The notes under the pieces were generated by a model. It saw only the letters and a list, made by a program, of their open reading frames with translations. It did not search any database and was not told the origin of the DNA. This document shows positions 1 through 9,826 of a stretch of DNA of 64,000 bases, piece after piece; position 1 is the first letter of the stretch; each line of letters opens with the position of its first letter. A program made the translations under genes and the position numbers. Source of the stretch: JAXDTI01 sp034090045 (GTDB lineage Bacteria > Actinomycetota > Actinomycetes > Actinomycetales > Actinomycetaceae); assembly GCA_034090045.1 (NCBI GenBank), contig JAXDTI010000002.1, positions 62,001-126,000 of the forward strand. Reading direction: 5' to 3'.

Positions 1-3000
1 GGTGACTGCCGGAACCTGGGAACAGGCAGCGTCCTTCTCGACGGCATCGAAACTCCACTGGCTGGTTACGGTGTCAGGAATCGTGTATCCAGCCTCGGCG
101 GTGGCAGTGACAGTCAGCCGCTCACCATACTCGTAGGTGAACTTGCCGTCCGTCAACGCCACGTCACGCGTGTTGCCGCCCTTTGTCGCTGTCGCCGTGT
201 AGGTCACGCCGGTAGTCGGGGTGACTGTGACACTCGGTTTCGCCGCACACTTGGCATCGTCGAAGCCACTTGCCCCGGTAGACGGGTTAGTCGGATCGCC
301 CGGTTTCTTCGGTGTCACTTCACTTGGGCCCTGCGCGTCCACCTGGTAGTCACCGGTGTCGGTTGCCGTACCGGTGCGCGGCCCGTTGTTTTCGTTCTTG
401 TCGGGAGCGGTGTAGTTCACTTTCACCGTGTAGTCGGTCCTGGAGACCTCGCCACTTGGCGGGGTGACAGTAATCTTGCAGTATTTCTGCCCGTCTTTGT
501 CGATCACCTCGGTCTGGGTGCCGTCCGGCAGCCCCTCCACGGCGCAGGATTCGATGGTGTTGCCCGCAATATTGGTTATCGGGGCCTCTACCACAACCGG
601 ATCTGGGGCACCCGCCTGGATAGTGATTGCCGGGGCATCAACAGTCGGCATGGCGGCACAACCGTCATCGTCAATAGCGCCATCGACCCCTTTCAACGCC
701 TCGGGTGTTCCGGGGCACTTATCCAAATCGTTCGTAACGCCGTCATTGTCGTCATCGTTATCTGCCCAGACGGCATAGACGGTGTCGCCGGCAACCAAGG
801 AGCCACGGTAGTTCGGGTCAGCCGTGCCCGCATCAGCCTGGGTCTTGTCTTCGTTCCAGCCGAGGAACCGGTAGCCCGCGCGGGTCGGGGACTGGGGAGC
901 CTGCCAATCCGCCTGGGAAATATCCACGGTTACGGGGTTCTCGGTGGTGTCGAACCTGCCGCGGTTCGGGTCGAAAGTGACAATCTGGTCACTGGTGTAT
1001 ACCGCATACACCACCTGGTGGGTGGTGACCGGCGTGGTGTTCAAGAACCGCTCGGTGTTTTCTACGAGCGCAGCATACTTCGCTGTCGTGGTGGTGAAGT
1101 CGGCGCCGTCAGCGCTGAGGTTCAACGCCGTCAGTCCCCGTTCAGTCACCCACCCGAGGAAAGTCTTGGAGGTGTCGGTAGGTGTCGGGTTTGCCGGGAA
1201 AGCATCCCCGGTGCCCTGTACACCGTTGGCGAAACCGTTGGCCTGATAGTCGGTTTCGTCCGCATACTTTTCAGCATCCGGCACCACTTTCACTCCGGTG
1301 TCATCCACCATCTGACCGGTAGCGTCCTGAACCTTTTGCAATTTGCCGTTGGTCGGGTTGAAGAGCACGCGGGTGCGCACCCGAGTGTTCAACCAGTCGG
1401 AGGGCAGTGACGAGCCATCGGAGGCATCGAATTGCAGGCGCATATCTTTAACCAGGGTGGGCAGGGTTGAGGCTGCTGTCTGCGCGTTCTGGGTTTCGGC
1501 GGTCTTGTACATCTTCGCCAGGTTCAGCGTCCACGGGTATGCCTGATACTTCTTGTCGGCAGACCGTTTGCTTTCCGGATCGTATTCGGCATCCTTGACG
1601 GTGACTTCCTGGCGCACGTCACTGCCCACCAGGTTGCCTTTTTCGTCGTACTCGTTGCCGAGCGCCCTGGAATAGCCCATCAGCACGTCGCCGCTCGGAA
1701 TCGGGGTGTACATCATGCGGACACGCGCCGAATCGTAATAGGTGTAGCCACTCACCGATGTGGTGTTCGTCATGAAGTCGGCTTTATCTTGTGGCGCCAG
1801 GTTCGGATTCGTGTACACATCGTTGATGTAATCCTCAAAGGCTTTCTGGTCAGCATCCGAATTGGTGGAAGTGTTCTGGTAGTTGTTTGTGAAAACCTGC
1901 TGGTAGGGAACCTTATCCGACTTGCTTACCACAGCGGAGGACAGGTTGTCGGTGTTATCCGAAAGCACCAGTTTTGTGGCCTCCGGGTTCGTAGCGGAAT
2001 CAACTTTCGTGAATGTATAGGTCGGGCTCGGCTGATACACGGAGGTGTAGGTTTTGCCCGACTCCCCCGAATAGGAGCCTGTCACGGTGACGCTCGTGTT
2101 GGGTTCCACCGCGGGACGGTTCAACCAGAAGTTAGCTGTACCGGAAACTTTGCTGCTCCATCTAATCGCCGACTCGTCATCCACATTCCACAGGACGGCC
2201 TTCGTGAAATGAACTGTCTTAGGTGTTTGAGAGCCCGCAGGCGTATAGGTCATATCGTAGCTATCCGCCCCCGTGTCGAGATAGATTCTAGCGAGAGCAC
2301 CGGTATCATCCGGCGTAAGGTTAATCCTGGCACCCGGATACGCGTTATTCGCTTTCGAGGAGTTATTCAAGATAGCAAAGCTGACATCAGAATCGTGATC
2401 CTTAGTGTCAGGCATATACACCCGGATCTTCTCGCCGCTCTTAATCGTCTGACCGGCACGCATCGGCATCGAATAAACCGTCCCGCCGTTCCCCAAATGC
2501 TCAAGCTCCACATGATCCAAACCGGCAGGATGCAAGGCATCAGTAGCGGCATTGTAGTAGCCCTGGCTACGGTAGACCAGAGCGCTGCTCTCATCACCAA
2601 CCTGAATCTGGATACCGTCCTCCGGCTCCCCGAGCCCGGTCTGGTCACCAGTCGGAGTCTGTGCAGTGGAAACAATTAAATACCCGCCAGCAGGAACAAC
2701 CATGTCTTCCTTAGCGGTGTACTCATACTCCGTCCAGCCCTGAGTGTTGACCTCAGCCCAGCCGGTGTAGACCGAATAGCGCCACTGGTTCGTGCCCGCC
2801 TTGCTCATAGCCTCAGAGAACTTTGTCTTATCCACGAGGAAACTCAACGTGGTGTAGTTGATCACACCCTCGAAAAGCAAGCCGTACATCTCCGGTTTCG
2901 CGGTGTGCACAACCACTTTCGAGTTCGGGTCGATCTTTTGCTGTTCCGTCTTGAAGTTATTGTCGCCGATCAGGATGTAGGCAATCTGGTTATCCGCAGT

Positions 3001-4134
3001 GTAGTTGATATCAGACTTCTTTATGCACACCGTATGGAATTTGGTGTCACTGATCCGCTGCGAATTGGACATGAGCAAATCCGTGTGCGCCACACAGCCT
3101 TCCGGGTCTTCAGTCAAGAACCCAACAAGTGACGCATCGAAAGCCTGAACAAACCCAACCGGTTTACCATCCACCGCGTTCTTGTCTTTACCGAATCCGT
3201 CATGGAACCACAGATAGTTCGAACGGAGAATACCAACACCGGACTTTTCAGTATACTCGGGAGGATTCACTATGAAATCAGTCTGATAAGCATGGGAATT
3301 AGCCATCAAGACATCCTTATTCATATCCCCCCTGAGCAGCAGAGACTTGAAAGCGCTGGCAGCGGGAACCACGGTTTGGCGAGTGTAGGTGGAATAGTCC
3401 AGACGCGACCCTTTAGGCGCAAACGCATACACCCGGGCACCGTCACTATCCATGACGCGAGCCTGGATAATGTAGTTTTTATCGAAACTATCGAAAGTGA
3501 CACCATCATTGAGCACCAAATCAATCATGACGTTATATTTTTTAGCGCCCCAAGAGCCAACCATGTCTTTCAGTGCGAGTGTCTGCTCATAATCCTGGAA
3601 ACCCTTAGCGAAAGGAACCTTCGCGTTACCGCCCTTATGGCTGACAGCATAAGAAGAGTTGAAATCAATCTTGCCATACAAATCCGAATCGAAATGCAGA
3701 TTCAATTTTTCCCAGATACCAGAAATCGCCGACGAATTGTGGTTGTAGACGAGCCGCAAAACCGTACGGCCGTCAGCATTCACGAACTGACCCTCATAGC
3801 TGATATCCCACACCTGCAGCGGCTCGGAAATCAGACCCCCAGAGGACATTGCGACACGCACAATAGTGTTCGGTTTCGCCTCACCGGCCTTGCTGGAATC
3901 CTGGTTCAACGGCCAGTAGTCCTTGCCCTCCGCATAGGCGGTGTCCCAGTCAAGCTGGTCGGTAGCATCCACCGGGAGTGTGTTATCTGCGGCGTTAGCG
4001 GGTGTCCCACCCCCTATGACTTCGACGGCGGCGAAGCCGGTTAGCGACAGCGCGCCAGCTGCAGCAATCGCGGTGAGACTCTTTGAGAAGCGCTTGATAC
4101 GCAAAACCCCTTGGTTAAGACGGTGTTTAGCCAT
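1..4134 (-). CDS. Giant secreted surface protein, C-terminus beyond left edge
   Basis: Reading from ATG at 4134, the frame stays open to base 1, giving at least 1378 residues; the 3' end is outside the window. GGAGG lies 8 nt before the ATG. Residues 1 to about 48 form a signal peptide (basic start, Ala-rich core, end near ANAAD). Most of the protein resembles no domain I know. Around residues 1050-1120 is an InlB/Flg_new-like repeat (VTFDPNRGRF, later AGYRFLGW and VYAVWA). An Asp-rich thrombospondin type 3-like stretch follows (about 1123-1160). From about residue 1295 a Cys-bounded module begins that also occurs in the next protein upstream. A wall-anchored adhesin or fibril subunit is the likely role. 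A sorting signal would be expected beyond the edge but is not visible. Confidence 0.88.
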   Translation of the reverse strand, partial: MAKHRLNQGVLRIKRFSKSLTAIAAAGALSLTGFAAVEVIGGGTPANAADNTLPVDATDQLDWDTAYAEGKDYWPLNQDSSKAGEAKPNTIVRVAMSSGGLISEPLQVWDISYEGQFVNADGRTVLRLVYNHNSSAISGIWEKLNLHFDSDLYGKIDFNSSYAVSHKGGNAKVPFAKGFQDYEQTLALKDMVGSWGAKKYNVMIDLVLNDGVTFDSFDKNYIIQARVMDSDGARVYAFAPKGSRLDYSTYTRQTVVPAASAFKSLLLRGDMNKDVLMANSHAYQTDFIVNPPEYTEKSGVGILRSNYLWFHDGFGKDKNAVDGKPVGFVQAFDASLVGFLTEDPEGCVAHTDLLMSNSQRISDTKFHTVCIKKSDINYTADNQIAYILIGDNNFKTEQQKIDPNSKVVVHTAKPEMYGLLFEGVINYTTLSFLVDKTKFSEAMSKAGTNQWRYSVYTGWAEVNTQGWTEYEYTAKEDMVVPAGGYLIVSTAQTPTGDQTGLGEPEDGIQIQVGDESSALVYRSQGYYNAATDALHPAGLDHVELEHLGNGGTVYSMPMRAGQTIKSGEKIRVYMPDTKDHDSDVSFAILNNSSKANNAYPGARINLTPDDTGALARIYLDTGADSYDMTYTPAGSQTPKTVHFTKAVLWNVDDESAIRWSSKVSGTANFWLNRPAVEPNTSVTVTGSYSGESGKTYTSVYQPSPTYTFTKVDSATNPEATKLVLSDNTDNLSSAVVSKSDKVPYQQVFTNNYQNTSTNSDADQKAFEDYINDVYTNPNLAPQDKADFMTNTTSVSGYTYYDSARVRMMYTPIPSGDVLMGYSRALGNEYDEKGNLVGSDVRQEVTVKDAEYDPESKRSADKKYQAYPWTLNLAKMYKTAETQNAQTAASTLPTLVKDMRLQFDASDGSSLPSDWLNTRVRTRVLFNPTNGKLQKVQDATGQMVDDTGVKVVPDAEKYADETDYQANGFANGVQGTGDAFPANPTPTDTSKTFLGWVTERGLTALNLSADGADFTTTTAKYAALVENTERFLNTTPVTTHQVVYAVYTSDQIVTFDPNRGRFDTTENPVTVDISQADWQAPQSPTRAGYRFLGWNEDKTQADAGTADPNYRGSLVAGDTVYAVWADNDDDNDGVTNDLDKCPGTPEALKGVDGAIDDDGCAAMPTVDAPAITIQAGAPDPVVVEAPITNIAGNTIESCAVEGLPDGTQTEVIDKDGQKYCKITVTPPSGEVSRTDYTVKVNYTAPDKNENNGPRTGTATDTGDYQVDAQGPSEVTPKKPGDPTNPSTGASGFDDAKCAAKPSVTVTPTTGVTYTATATKGGNTRDVALTDGKFTYEYGERLTVTATAEAGYTIPDTVTSQWSFDAVEKDAACSQVPAVT

Positions 4135-4181
4135 TATTTCATCCTCCAAAACTCTCGGCTAGTTTCACAGAACAACCTTTA

Positions 4182-4191
4182 CCCCCCCCCC
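4182..4191 (-). repeat. Ten-base homopolymer (G10 in the sense of the surface gene)
   Basis: A run of ten C on the plus strand reads as G10 about 48-57 nt upstream of the ATG at 4134. Such tracts change length by slipped-strand mispairing. Here it lies in the promoter or leader of the surface gene, so a length change would alter spacing or leader structure, not the reading frame. Confidence 0.85.
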
Positions 4192-4418
4192 ACGCAAGCT
4201 TGCAGCCATCGGCAAAAGCTGTGGAAACCCACACACAGACGGGTGTAAATGAAATCCCTCTCATGACTATGGTACGCCCCTTCGCGGTCTAAATGCCAGT
4301 CTTTAAAAAACTTGTTTTGTGGGGGCGTGCCAGGGGTCTGTGGTCCGTCGGGGGGCGTACCGGGTTAGGTAGCCTGACCCGGGGGCTCGGGGCAGAAGGG
4401 GCGCTTCCCGGAAGCCTC

Positions 4419-4494
4419 GTACACAACTCTGGAGAATTTGTCGATAAAAGTCGTTTCCTGACCCTTTCGGAGCAAAATCTCAACAGTTATGCAC
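4419..4494. repeat. 76-nt palindromic element, copy A
   Basis: Begins GTACACAACTCTGGAG and ends AACAGTTATGCAC; the two ends are imperfect inverted repeats around a variable core. Three more copies of the same length lie at 37373, 47673 and 50789. This copy is the most diverged and sits between a terminator and the upstream region of the surface gene starting at 4134. Confidence 0.75.
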
Positions 4495-4555
4495 GCCCCC
4501 CGCCACCCCAGGGCGCACCACCAGGACTGCCGCCGGTCAAACGCGGGTATAAGAA

Positions 4556-4587
4556 GAGGGGGCAGAGCCGGATGGCTCTGCCCCCTC
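4556..4587 (-). terminator. Rho-independent terminator after the sortase-type protein gene
   Basis: A perfect 14-bp stem (GAGGGGGCAGAGCC and its complement) with a 4-nt loop lies 24 nt past the stop at 4611. On the minus strand it is followed by a short T-rich stretch. It should insulate the two large surface genes from each other. Confidence 0.85.
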
Positions 4588-4610
4588 GGGAACTTCAGTT
4601 CCCAGTCGGA

Positions 4611-7600
4611 TTACTCGCGGCGGCGGCGGGCGGCGAGGAAGAACCCGCCAGCCAGCAACACGCCAGCCACAGCCAGCATCACGCCCAGAGCCTGAGCACC
4701 GGTATTAGACAGCTTCGGGGTCGTACCCGAGACAATCTTCGTCGAACCACCGGTCACATCCTTAGCCGGCTCGATGGTCTGTTCACCACCATCCAGGCAG
4801 GAAGCATCCTTTCCGGCAGACTCGTAATGCCACACCGGGTTACCAGCATCGTTGAATGTCCAGCCATTCACCACAGCCTGCTTATCCCAATCCTGGCCGT
4901 TAGTCAGAACCGCCTCAACATCGACGCTGTCAGCCTCGGTATCCAGGTTGCCAAAGACAATCGTCTCACCAGGCTGGAACTCCTTACCCATCGCGCGATA
5001 CACGACACCCTGAACTTCAGGCAGCTTCACTGAAGAAGCAACCTTGCAGTCAGTAGCGTCAGCAATGCTCGGTTTCGGACCGTAACCATCGTTCGGATCC
5101 ACCGGCGGATTTGCAGGAGCAGGCGGGTTCTCGTCACCGGTGATGGTGACGGTCACCGTGTCAATCACATCGCCGTCAGCGTCACAGATGCTCACGTTGA
5201 TGACAGAACCAGCAGCGGTACCCGCCTTCGGGGTGACGGTCAGGTCGCCGTTCTCAGCCAGCTCAGCGGTACCCGTTTCACTGACAGCACAAACCTTCGA
5301 GCCGGCAGGAACCTCGCCACCAGTGTTCGGAATCACCACCGGGGTGTCCGGCTTCGTGGTGGTGTCATCCCACTTCGGCGGCTCCTGGACAGTCACAGTG
5401 AAAGTCTCGACGTCCTTAGACCCATCCGGGTAAGTTACCTCGACAGTCACGGTGCCCTTATCGCCCGGATTCGCATCGGAGGGCGGAGTCACCTTGATGT
5501 CGTCTTTCACGCCGTCACCATCGGAGTCAATCGCCTCGACAGTCCAACCGGACTTATCGATAGAGGGCACAACCTCTGAGCCGGCAGGGATCTCATCGCC
5601 ATCATTCGGAACGACCACCGGGTTACCCGGCAGCGTCTCGGCGTTATCCCAATCCGGGGTGATCTGGTCGGCCTGTTCGCCATCATCCTTCGGGTCACCA
5701 TTGCCATCGTCATCGTTGAGCACGGTCACTGTGAAGTGCTCGATGTCGCGGCTCCCATCCGGGTAGTCAACATACACGGTGATGGTGGACTTGTCGCCGG
5801 TGGTGGCGGTCGCCGGCGGGGTTACAGTCACCCTGTCGCCGTCAGTCGTCACAGTCCAGCCCTTATCGGAGTAGGCACCGACAGTTGAACCCTCCGGCAG
5901 TTTCTCGCCGGTATTCGGGGCAGTAACCGGAACGCCAGCCTCAGTCACCTGGTTATCCCAGGTCGGGGTGGTTTCGGTGGCCTGGTCGCCCGGAATCGGG
6001 TCAACCGGGCAGCCCTCGGTTTCAGCCGAACCGGGCTCGTCAACGCACTTGTCGTCAACATCCGGGACATTGTCGTTATCAGTGTCATAACCGAAGGTCA
6101 GGAACTGGTTAGCGGTGTTGCCGTTCAAGGTAACAGTAGAGCCGTCACGCAGCTGCGAAGTCTTCGTGACTGCCCAGTAGTCAACAGACTCGGCAACCTT
6201 TACCGGGTACTCGCCGGCAGCAAACTTCGTGAGACCGAAGTTCTGCACAATCGGGTAGTCCTTGTTGCCCAGCCAGGACTTCTCGTTACCGTTAACCACG
6301 TCACCGAACCAGACTTTCACGCCGGAGAAGTCAGCGATACCGTCCGTGCCATCCGGGCGTGCGAAGCTGACAGCCAGCTCTTTCTGGGTGGCGTTATCGC
6401 CGTCAGAGAGAATCGGGTCGGCACCGGAAACAGCCGCTCCCTTGCTGTCCACGAGCTTCAGACCGTGGGTGATCTGCTGGTCACCGCCGGTCGGAGCGTT
6501 CGGGTCGTCAGGCTGACCGTCGTTATTATCGTCCGGGTCGTCCTTCGGGTCGATACCGTCACCGTCATCACACAGGTCAAGGTTCAGGTCGGCACGCACC
6601 TCCATGGTCATGTCGGTGCTCCAACCCTTCACCGGGTTGCCCGAGAACTTGTAGCCCACAGCCGGCTCGGCCTTTACCACATAGGTGACACCATATTCGA
6701 TGTCGGCGCGGTTGTTGAGCACCTGAACGGTCTGATCCGGGGCGCCCTTGACGTACACACTGTAGTTGACCTTGCCGGAATCGGCGGTCGGGAACTCAAT
6801 CCACGGGTTGACGGTGCACTGCCCGGAATCGGAGGGGTTGTGCAGACCGGCTCTCGGGTCGAACTCCGGGTCGTGGATGACGACCTCGCAGGACTCGTCA
6901 CGGGTCACTTTCACGGTCCATTCGCTATCGGCACCGTCGGCGAGGAAGTAGCCGTCTTTCACGGTAGCGGTCACGGTGTAGTTCTTACCGTACTGGATGT
7001 CGTGGCTACCGGGTTGGGTTTCCTGACCGTCAATCGCGTAGGTCACACCAGCCTCATCAGGGATGATGATATAAGGCGCAGCGACACAGTTCTGGAACTT
7101 ACCGGCAGAGGGGTTCACCACGTTGGTGTCCGGCTTGTCGGTCGGGTCGTTCGGATCTGGGTTGTCGGACGGATCCGGGTCGAATCCGGGGTCTACCGCA
7201 CATTCAGGATCGGCCGGCATCTCAACATCCCAGCTGGTGACGGTGTCTTCCGAGAACTCGTATCCGGGAGCCGGTTCGGCGGTCACGGTATAGGTCTGAC
7301 CGGTCGGCACAACCACGTCACCGGTCTTTACCTCGCCATTGACCTTGTACACCACACCCTTATCGGTCGGCAGTTGTATGGTGCCGGTGGTGTCGCACTT
7401 ACCGTTGTTGTCATCGGGCCCAACAACATTCGTGTCCGGGTCGAAAGTCGGGTTTGCCGGGTCGAGTTTGATGTTGAACACCGCATTGGCGGTCAGCGAG
7501 ACTGTGGCAGGCTGCCCCTCAACATCGGTGGTCGGCACGGTCATGACGACCGGGATGGTCACCGGGTTCGGTGCGCCATCCTTCGGGGTGAAAGTCACAA

Positions 7601-9494
7601 CACCGGTATTCGGGTCGAGGCTCACCTCATCAGCGTCAACACCTTCGGGCAGGTTACCGAGGGTGAAAGTCGCATCCTTAGGCATGATGCCTTTATCGTC
7701 CGCGGTTTCCAGACCGTTGAAGTCCGGAGTGGCGCTGGCAGCTTCACCGACCTTCGCGTCAGTTTCCGGGTACTCGAAAGGTACCGCCAGGAACGAGTCG
7801 GTGAGCAGCATCTCGTTGGATCCGGTCTGGTAAAGGTCAGAGTGGAAAATCATGGTGGAGACGAGTTTACCGTCCGGATCTGTGAAATGAGATTCCTTGA
7901 CCGTGAACGGGCAGGACGCTAGCTTGCCGGCGGCATCGGTCATCGTGGTGCAACGCCCGACCTCACGGTCATACTGGTCATACCAGATGACATCGTAGGA
8001 GCGGAACGGCGCGAGACCGTAGGATTCGGTCTGTGCGACCGAGCCGACATTTGCCACATATTCGGTGGTGTCATAGTTCGTGATGTCGTGCACCATGTTG
8101 GCGAGCAGAATCTGGTAGTCCAGGTTGTGAATCGAGTAGCCGGAGGCCTTCCGGCCGTTGACCATGTAGTCGCCGAACGTGACCTGCCCCACCTGGTAGG
8201 GTTTATCCCACACATTGAGCTGGTAGGGACCCATCGCAATGTCATAGCCCGGAACTACCGGATATATGTACATGTAGTCGCCGTTGATGTGACGACGGTC
8301 CTGATTGATGCTGGTGCCGTTCCACGGACGTAGATCGCCGTCATTAATATAGTTGTCGGCCACGGTGTGCCACATCTCGTCGGTCACCGTCCCTTTCTTT
8401 GCGGCACTGTTACCGTAGGTTCCCTTGAACGGCAGGTAGTATCCGCCCCGGTCATTAACCGGAGCCTTGACGGTCTCGGCGATTGCAGACTTACCGGGGT
8501 TTTCGGCTTCATAGGCAGCAATAGCGGTTTTCTGAGCTGCGGCTAGCTCCACCCGAGTGTACTTCGGGTTGGCTTTCTTCCAGGCATCCAGAGTGTTGGT
8601 GACCTCATCATTGAGATAGGAGGCAACCATGTAGACACCGGATGCCAGGGTGTCACCTTTAGCGCCGGTGTTCAGGTAGTACTGTGCGGCGACGGTGGCT
8701 TCTGGCTCACCGACCTCCCACCAGACGTGACCGAGGTCACTCCAGACGGAACCCCAACGACCTGCACCGTCGTCGTTACCGAAGGGGAACTGTTCATCCG
8801 GGGTCGAGTTGCCGTCCTTGTCCTGACCGGTTGCGGGGTTCGGTAGTGCCATCGAGCCATCGTAGTTAGGGATTTCCTGGAACACGATACGACCGAACTC
8901 GATCACGTTAATACCGGCGACGAAGTTCCATGACTCGTTTAGACGTTGTAACCGGTTATGGAAAGCGCCGTTACGATAAATGTCACCGGAGATGACACGA
9001 CTGTACTTCTTCGGGTCTGGGTTCTCAGCCCAGCTGCGTACCTTGAACTTGGAATCACCAGCTAGCTGGAAGTGGTGCGCACCGCCGAGCGCATCGTAGT
9101 AGGTCTTTCCTTCGAAGTTAAAGAAGTACTCGCCCTCGGCGTTGGTCACAGCCTTGAAAATCGGCGAAACATAGCCGGTACCATCCTGCCACTGAAGATA
9201 GACAGTCAAGCCCTGCAGTGCCTCATCCTCGTCGTCCTTTGTGGACTGGGCGCCCTCACGGTCGATATAAGCCAGACCACGGTACTGCTGCTTGTGGCTG
9301 ACAGCAGTGCCGGAGACATCAATTGCCTTGGACACGTCGAAGCGCGCATCGCCCTCGTCGGCGGAAGCCCCGTCACTGCCATTGAAGTGCTGCGCGGCGG
9401 CGAAACCGCCCACAGCGACGGCGCCGACAGCTGCCAACGCCACTACGCGATTACGCAGTTTCCGGAACCGGACTGCGTTATAACCGAATTTCAT
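4611..9494 (-). CDS. Giant LPXTG-like wall-anchored surface protein with Rib/YPDG repeats
   Basis: 1627 residues from the ATG at 9494, chosen because AAGGGG precedes it; an in-frame upstream start at 9536 lacks such a site. Residues 1-45 are a signal peptide. Residues 50-600 form a large N-terminal region opening with an SdrD B-like segment. Three Cys-bounded modules follow (about 699-765, 803-868, 891-975). An Asp-rich calcium-binding-like stretch lies near 1140-1163. Rib-type repeats carry YPDGSRD and YPDGSKD near 1245 and 1356. A fourth Cys module spans about 1483-1565. The C-terminus is a sorting signal: LSNTG, a hydrophobic segment, then AARRRRE. LSNTG departs from canonical LPXTG, so a sortase tolerant of Ser at position two is implied. 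Likely an adhesin. No sortase gene is present in the window. Confidence 0.92.
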   Translation of the reverse strand: MKFGYNAVRFRKLRNRVVALAAVGAVAVGGFAAAQHFNGSDGASADEGDARFDVSKAIDVSGTAVSHKQQYRGLAYIDREGAQSTKDDEDEALQGLTVYLQWQDGTGYVSPIFKAVTNAEGEYFFNFEGKTYYDALGGAHHFQLAGDSKFKVRSWAENPDPKKYSRVISGDIYRNGAFHNRLQRLNESWNFVAGINVIEFGRIVFQEIPNYDGSMALPNPATGQDKDGNSTPDEQFPFGNDDGAGRWGSVWSDLGHVWWEVGEPEATVAAQYYLNTGAKGDTLASGVYMVASYLNDEVTNTLDAWKKANPKYTRVELAAAQKTAIAAYEAENPGKSAIAETVKAPVNDRGGYYLPFKGTYGNSAAKKGTVTDEMWHTVADNYINDGDLRPWNGTSINQDRRHINGDYMYIYPVVPGYDIAMGPYQLNVWDKPYQVGQVTFGDYMVNGRKASGYSIHNLDYQILLANMVHDITNYDTTEYVANVGSVAQTESYGLAPFRSYDVIWYDQYDREVGRCTTMTDAAGKLASCPFTVKESHFTDPDGKLVSTMIFHSDLYQTGSNEMLLTDSFLAVPFEYPETDAKVGEAASATPDFNGLETADDKGIMPKDATFTLGNLPEGVDADEVSLDPNTGVVTFTPKDGAPNPVTIPVVMTVPTTDVEGQPATVSLTANAVFNIKLDPANPTFDPDTNVVGPDDNNGKCDTTGTIQLPTDKGVVYKVNGEVKTGDVVVPTGQTYTVTAEPAPGYEFSEDTVTSWDVEMPADPECAVDPGFDPDPSDNPDPNDPTDKPDTNVVNPSAGKFQNCVAAPYIIIPDEAGVTYAIDGQETQPGSHDIQYGKNYTVTATVKDGYFLADGADSEWTVKVTRDESCEVVIHDPEFDPRAGLHNPSDSGQCTVNPWIEFPTADSGKVNYSVYVKGAPDQTVQVLNNRADIEYGVTYVVKAEPAVGYKFSGNPVKGWSTDMTMEVRADLNLDLCDDGDGIDPKDDPDDNNDGQPDDPNAPTGGDQQITHGLKLVDSKGAAVSGADPILSDGDNATQKELAVSFARPDGTDGIADFSGVKVWFGDVVNGNEKSWLGNKDYPIVQNFGLTKFAAGEYPVKVAESVDYWAVTKTSQLRDGSTVTLNGNTANQFLTFGYDTDNDNVPDVDDKCVDEPGSAETEGCPVDPIPGDQATETTPTWDNQVTEAGVPVTAPNTGEKLPEGSTVGAYSDKGWTVTTDGDRVTVTPPATATTGDKSTITVYVDYPDGSRDIEHFTVTVLNDDDGNGDPKDDGEQADQITPDWDNAETLPGNPVVVPNDGDEIPAGSEVVPSIDKSGWTVEAIDSDGDGVKDDIKVTPPSDANPGDKGTVTVEVTYPDGSKDVETFTVTVQEPPKWDDTTTKPDTPVVIPNTGGEVPAGSKVCAVSETGTAELAENGDLTVTPKAGTAAGSVINVSICDADGDVIDTVTVTITGDENPPAPANPPVDPNDGYGPKPSIADATDCKVASSVKLPEVQGVVYRAMGKEFQPGETIVFGNLDTEADSVDVEAVLTNGQDWDKQAVVNGWTFNDAGNPVWHYESAGKDASCLDGGEQTIEPAKDVTGGSTKIVSGTTPKLSNTGAQALGVMLAVAGVLLAGGFFLAARRRRE

Positions 9495-9560
9495 AGTTAT
9501 CCCCTTATAAAACAGGTGGTGCATACCTACCCACACCAGATGAAATTTCTGACGTGAATA

Positions 9561-9589
9561 ACTTTATTACCGGTTCCTCGCGGGTTCAA
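9561..9589 (-). promoter_or_regulatory. Candidate promoter of the large surface gene
   Basis: On the minus strand TTGAAC (9589-9584) and TAAAGT (9566-9561) are separated by exactly 17 nt. Transcription from here would give a leader of about 60 nt before the ATG at 9494. This is a sequence match only. Confidence 0.45.
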
Positions 9590-9696
9590 GGCGATTTCAC
9601 AAGGTGAGAGCGGATATTGCGACAAATCCTAATCACCGGTAACATGTGACCCCCATACGACCAGTAGATACTCGGCACGAACCACAAAAAATGAGA

Positions 9697-9720
9697 ACTA
9701 TGTGATGTTTATCACATAGT
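9697..9720. promoter_or_regulatory. CRP/GlxR-like operator palindrome
   Basis: The ten-base arm ACTATGTGAT, a 4-nt centre and the exact inverse arm form a perfect palindrome containing TGTGA-N6-TCACA, the binding pattern of CRP-family regulators such as actinobacterial GlxR. It lies about 205 bp upstream of the surface gene at 9494 in an otherwise gene-free stretch (9495-9826), which also holds the candidate promoter. A TCACATGT half-site-like sequence lies between them. Confidence 0.6.
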
Positions 9721-9799
9721 TAAAAAAAGTCTTAGTTTGTTGACTAGCTAAAATGAGCTTTTTCTCAAATATCGGGGTTTGGGGGAGCCGCGGAGGAAC

Positions 9800-9819
9800 A
9801 AAAACTTACCGCCGGTAAG
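9800..9819 (-). terminator. Terminator after the DUF3117 gene
   Basis: CTTACC and GGTAAG pair across a 3-nt loop (9805-9819). On the minus strand five T follow at once (9804-9800). It lies just beyond the stop at 9827. Confidence 0.75.
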
Positions 9820-9826
9820 GATTCAT

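Noticed and set aside
1789..2679. Long plus-strand open frames inside the surface and central-metabolism genes (also 25730-27931)
   Set aside because: They lie antisense to strongly supported genes and arise from high-GC codon bias; no ribosome sites or recognisable domains.
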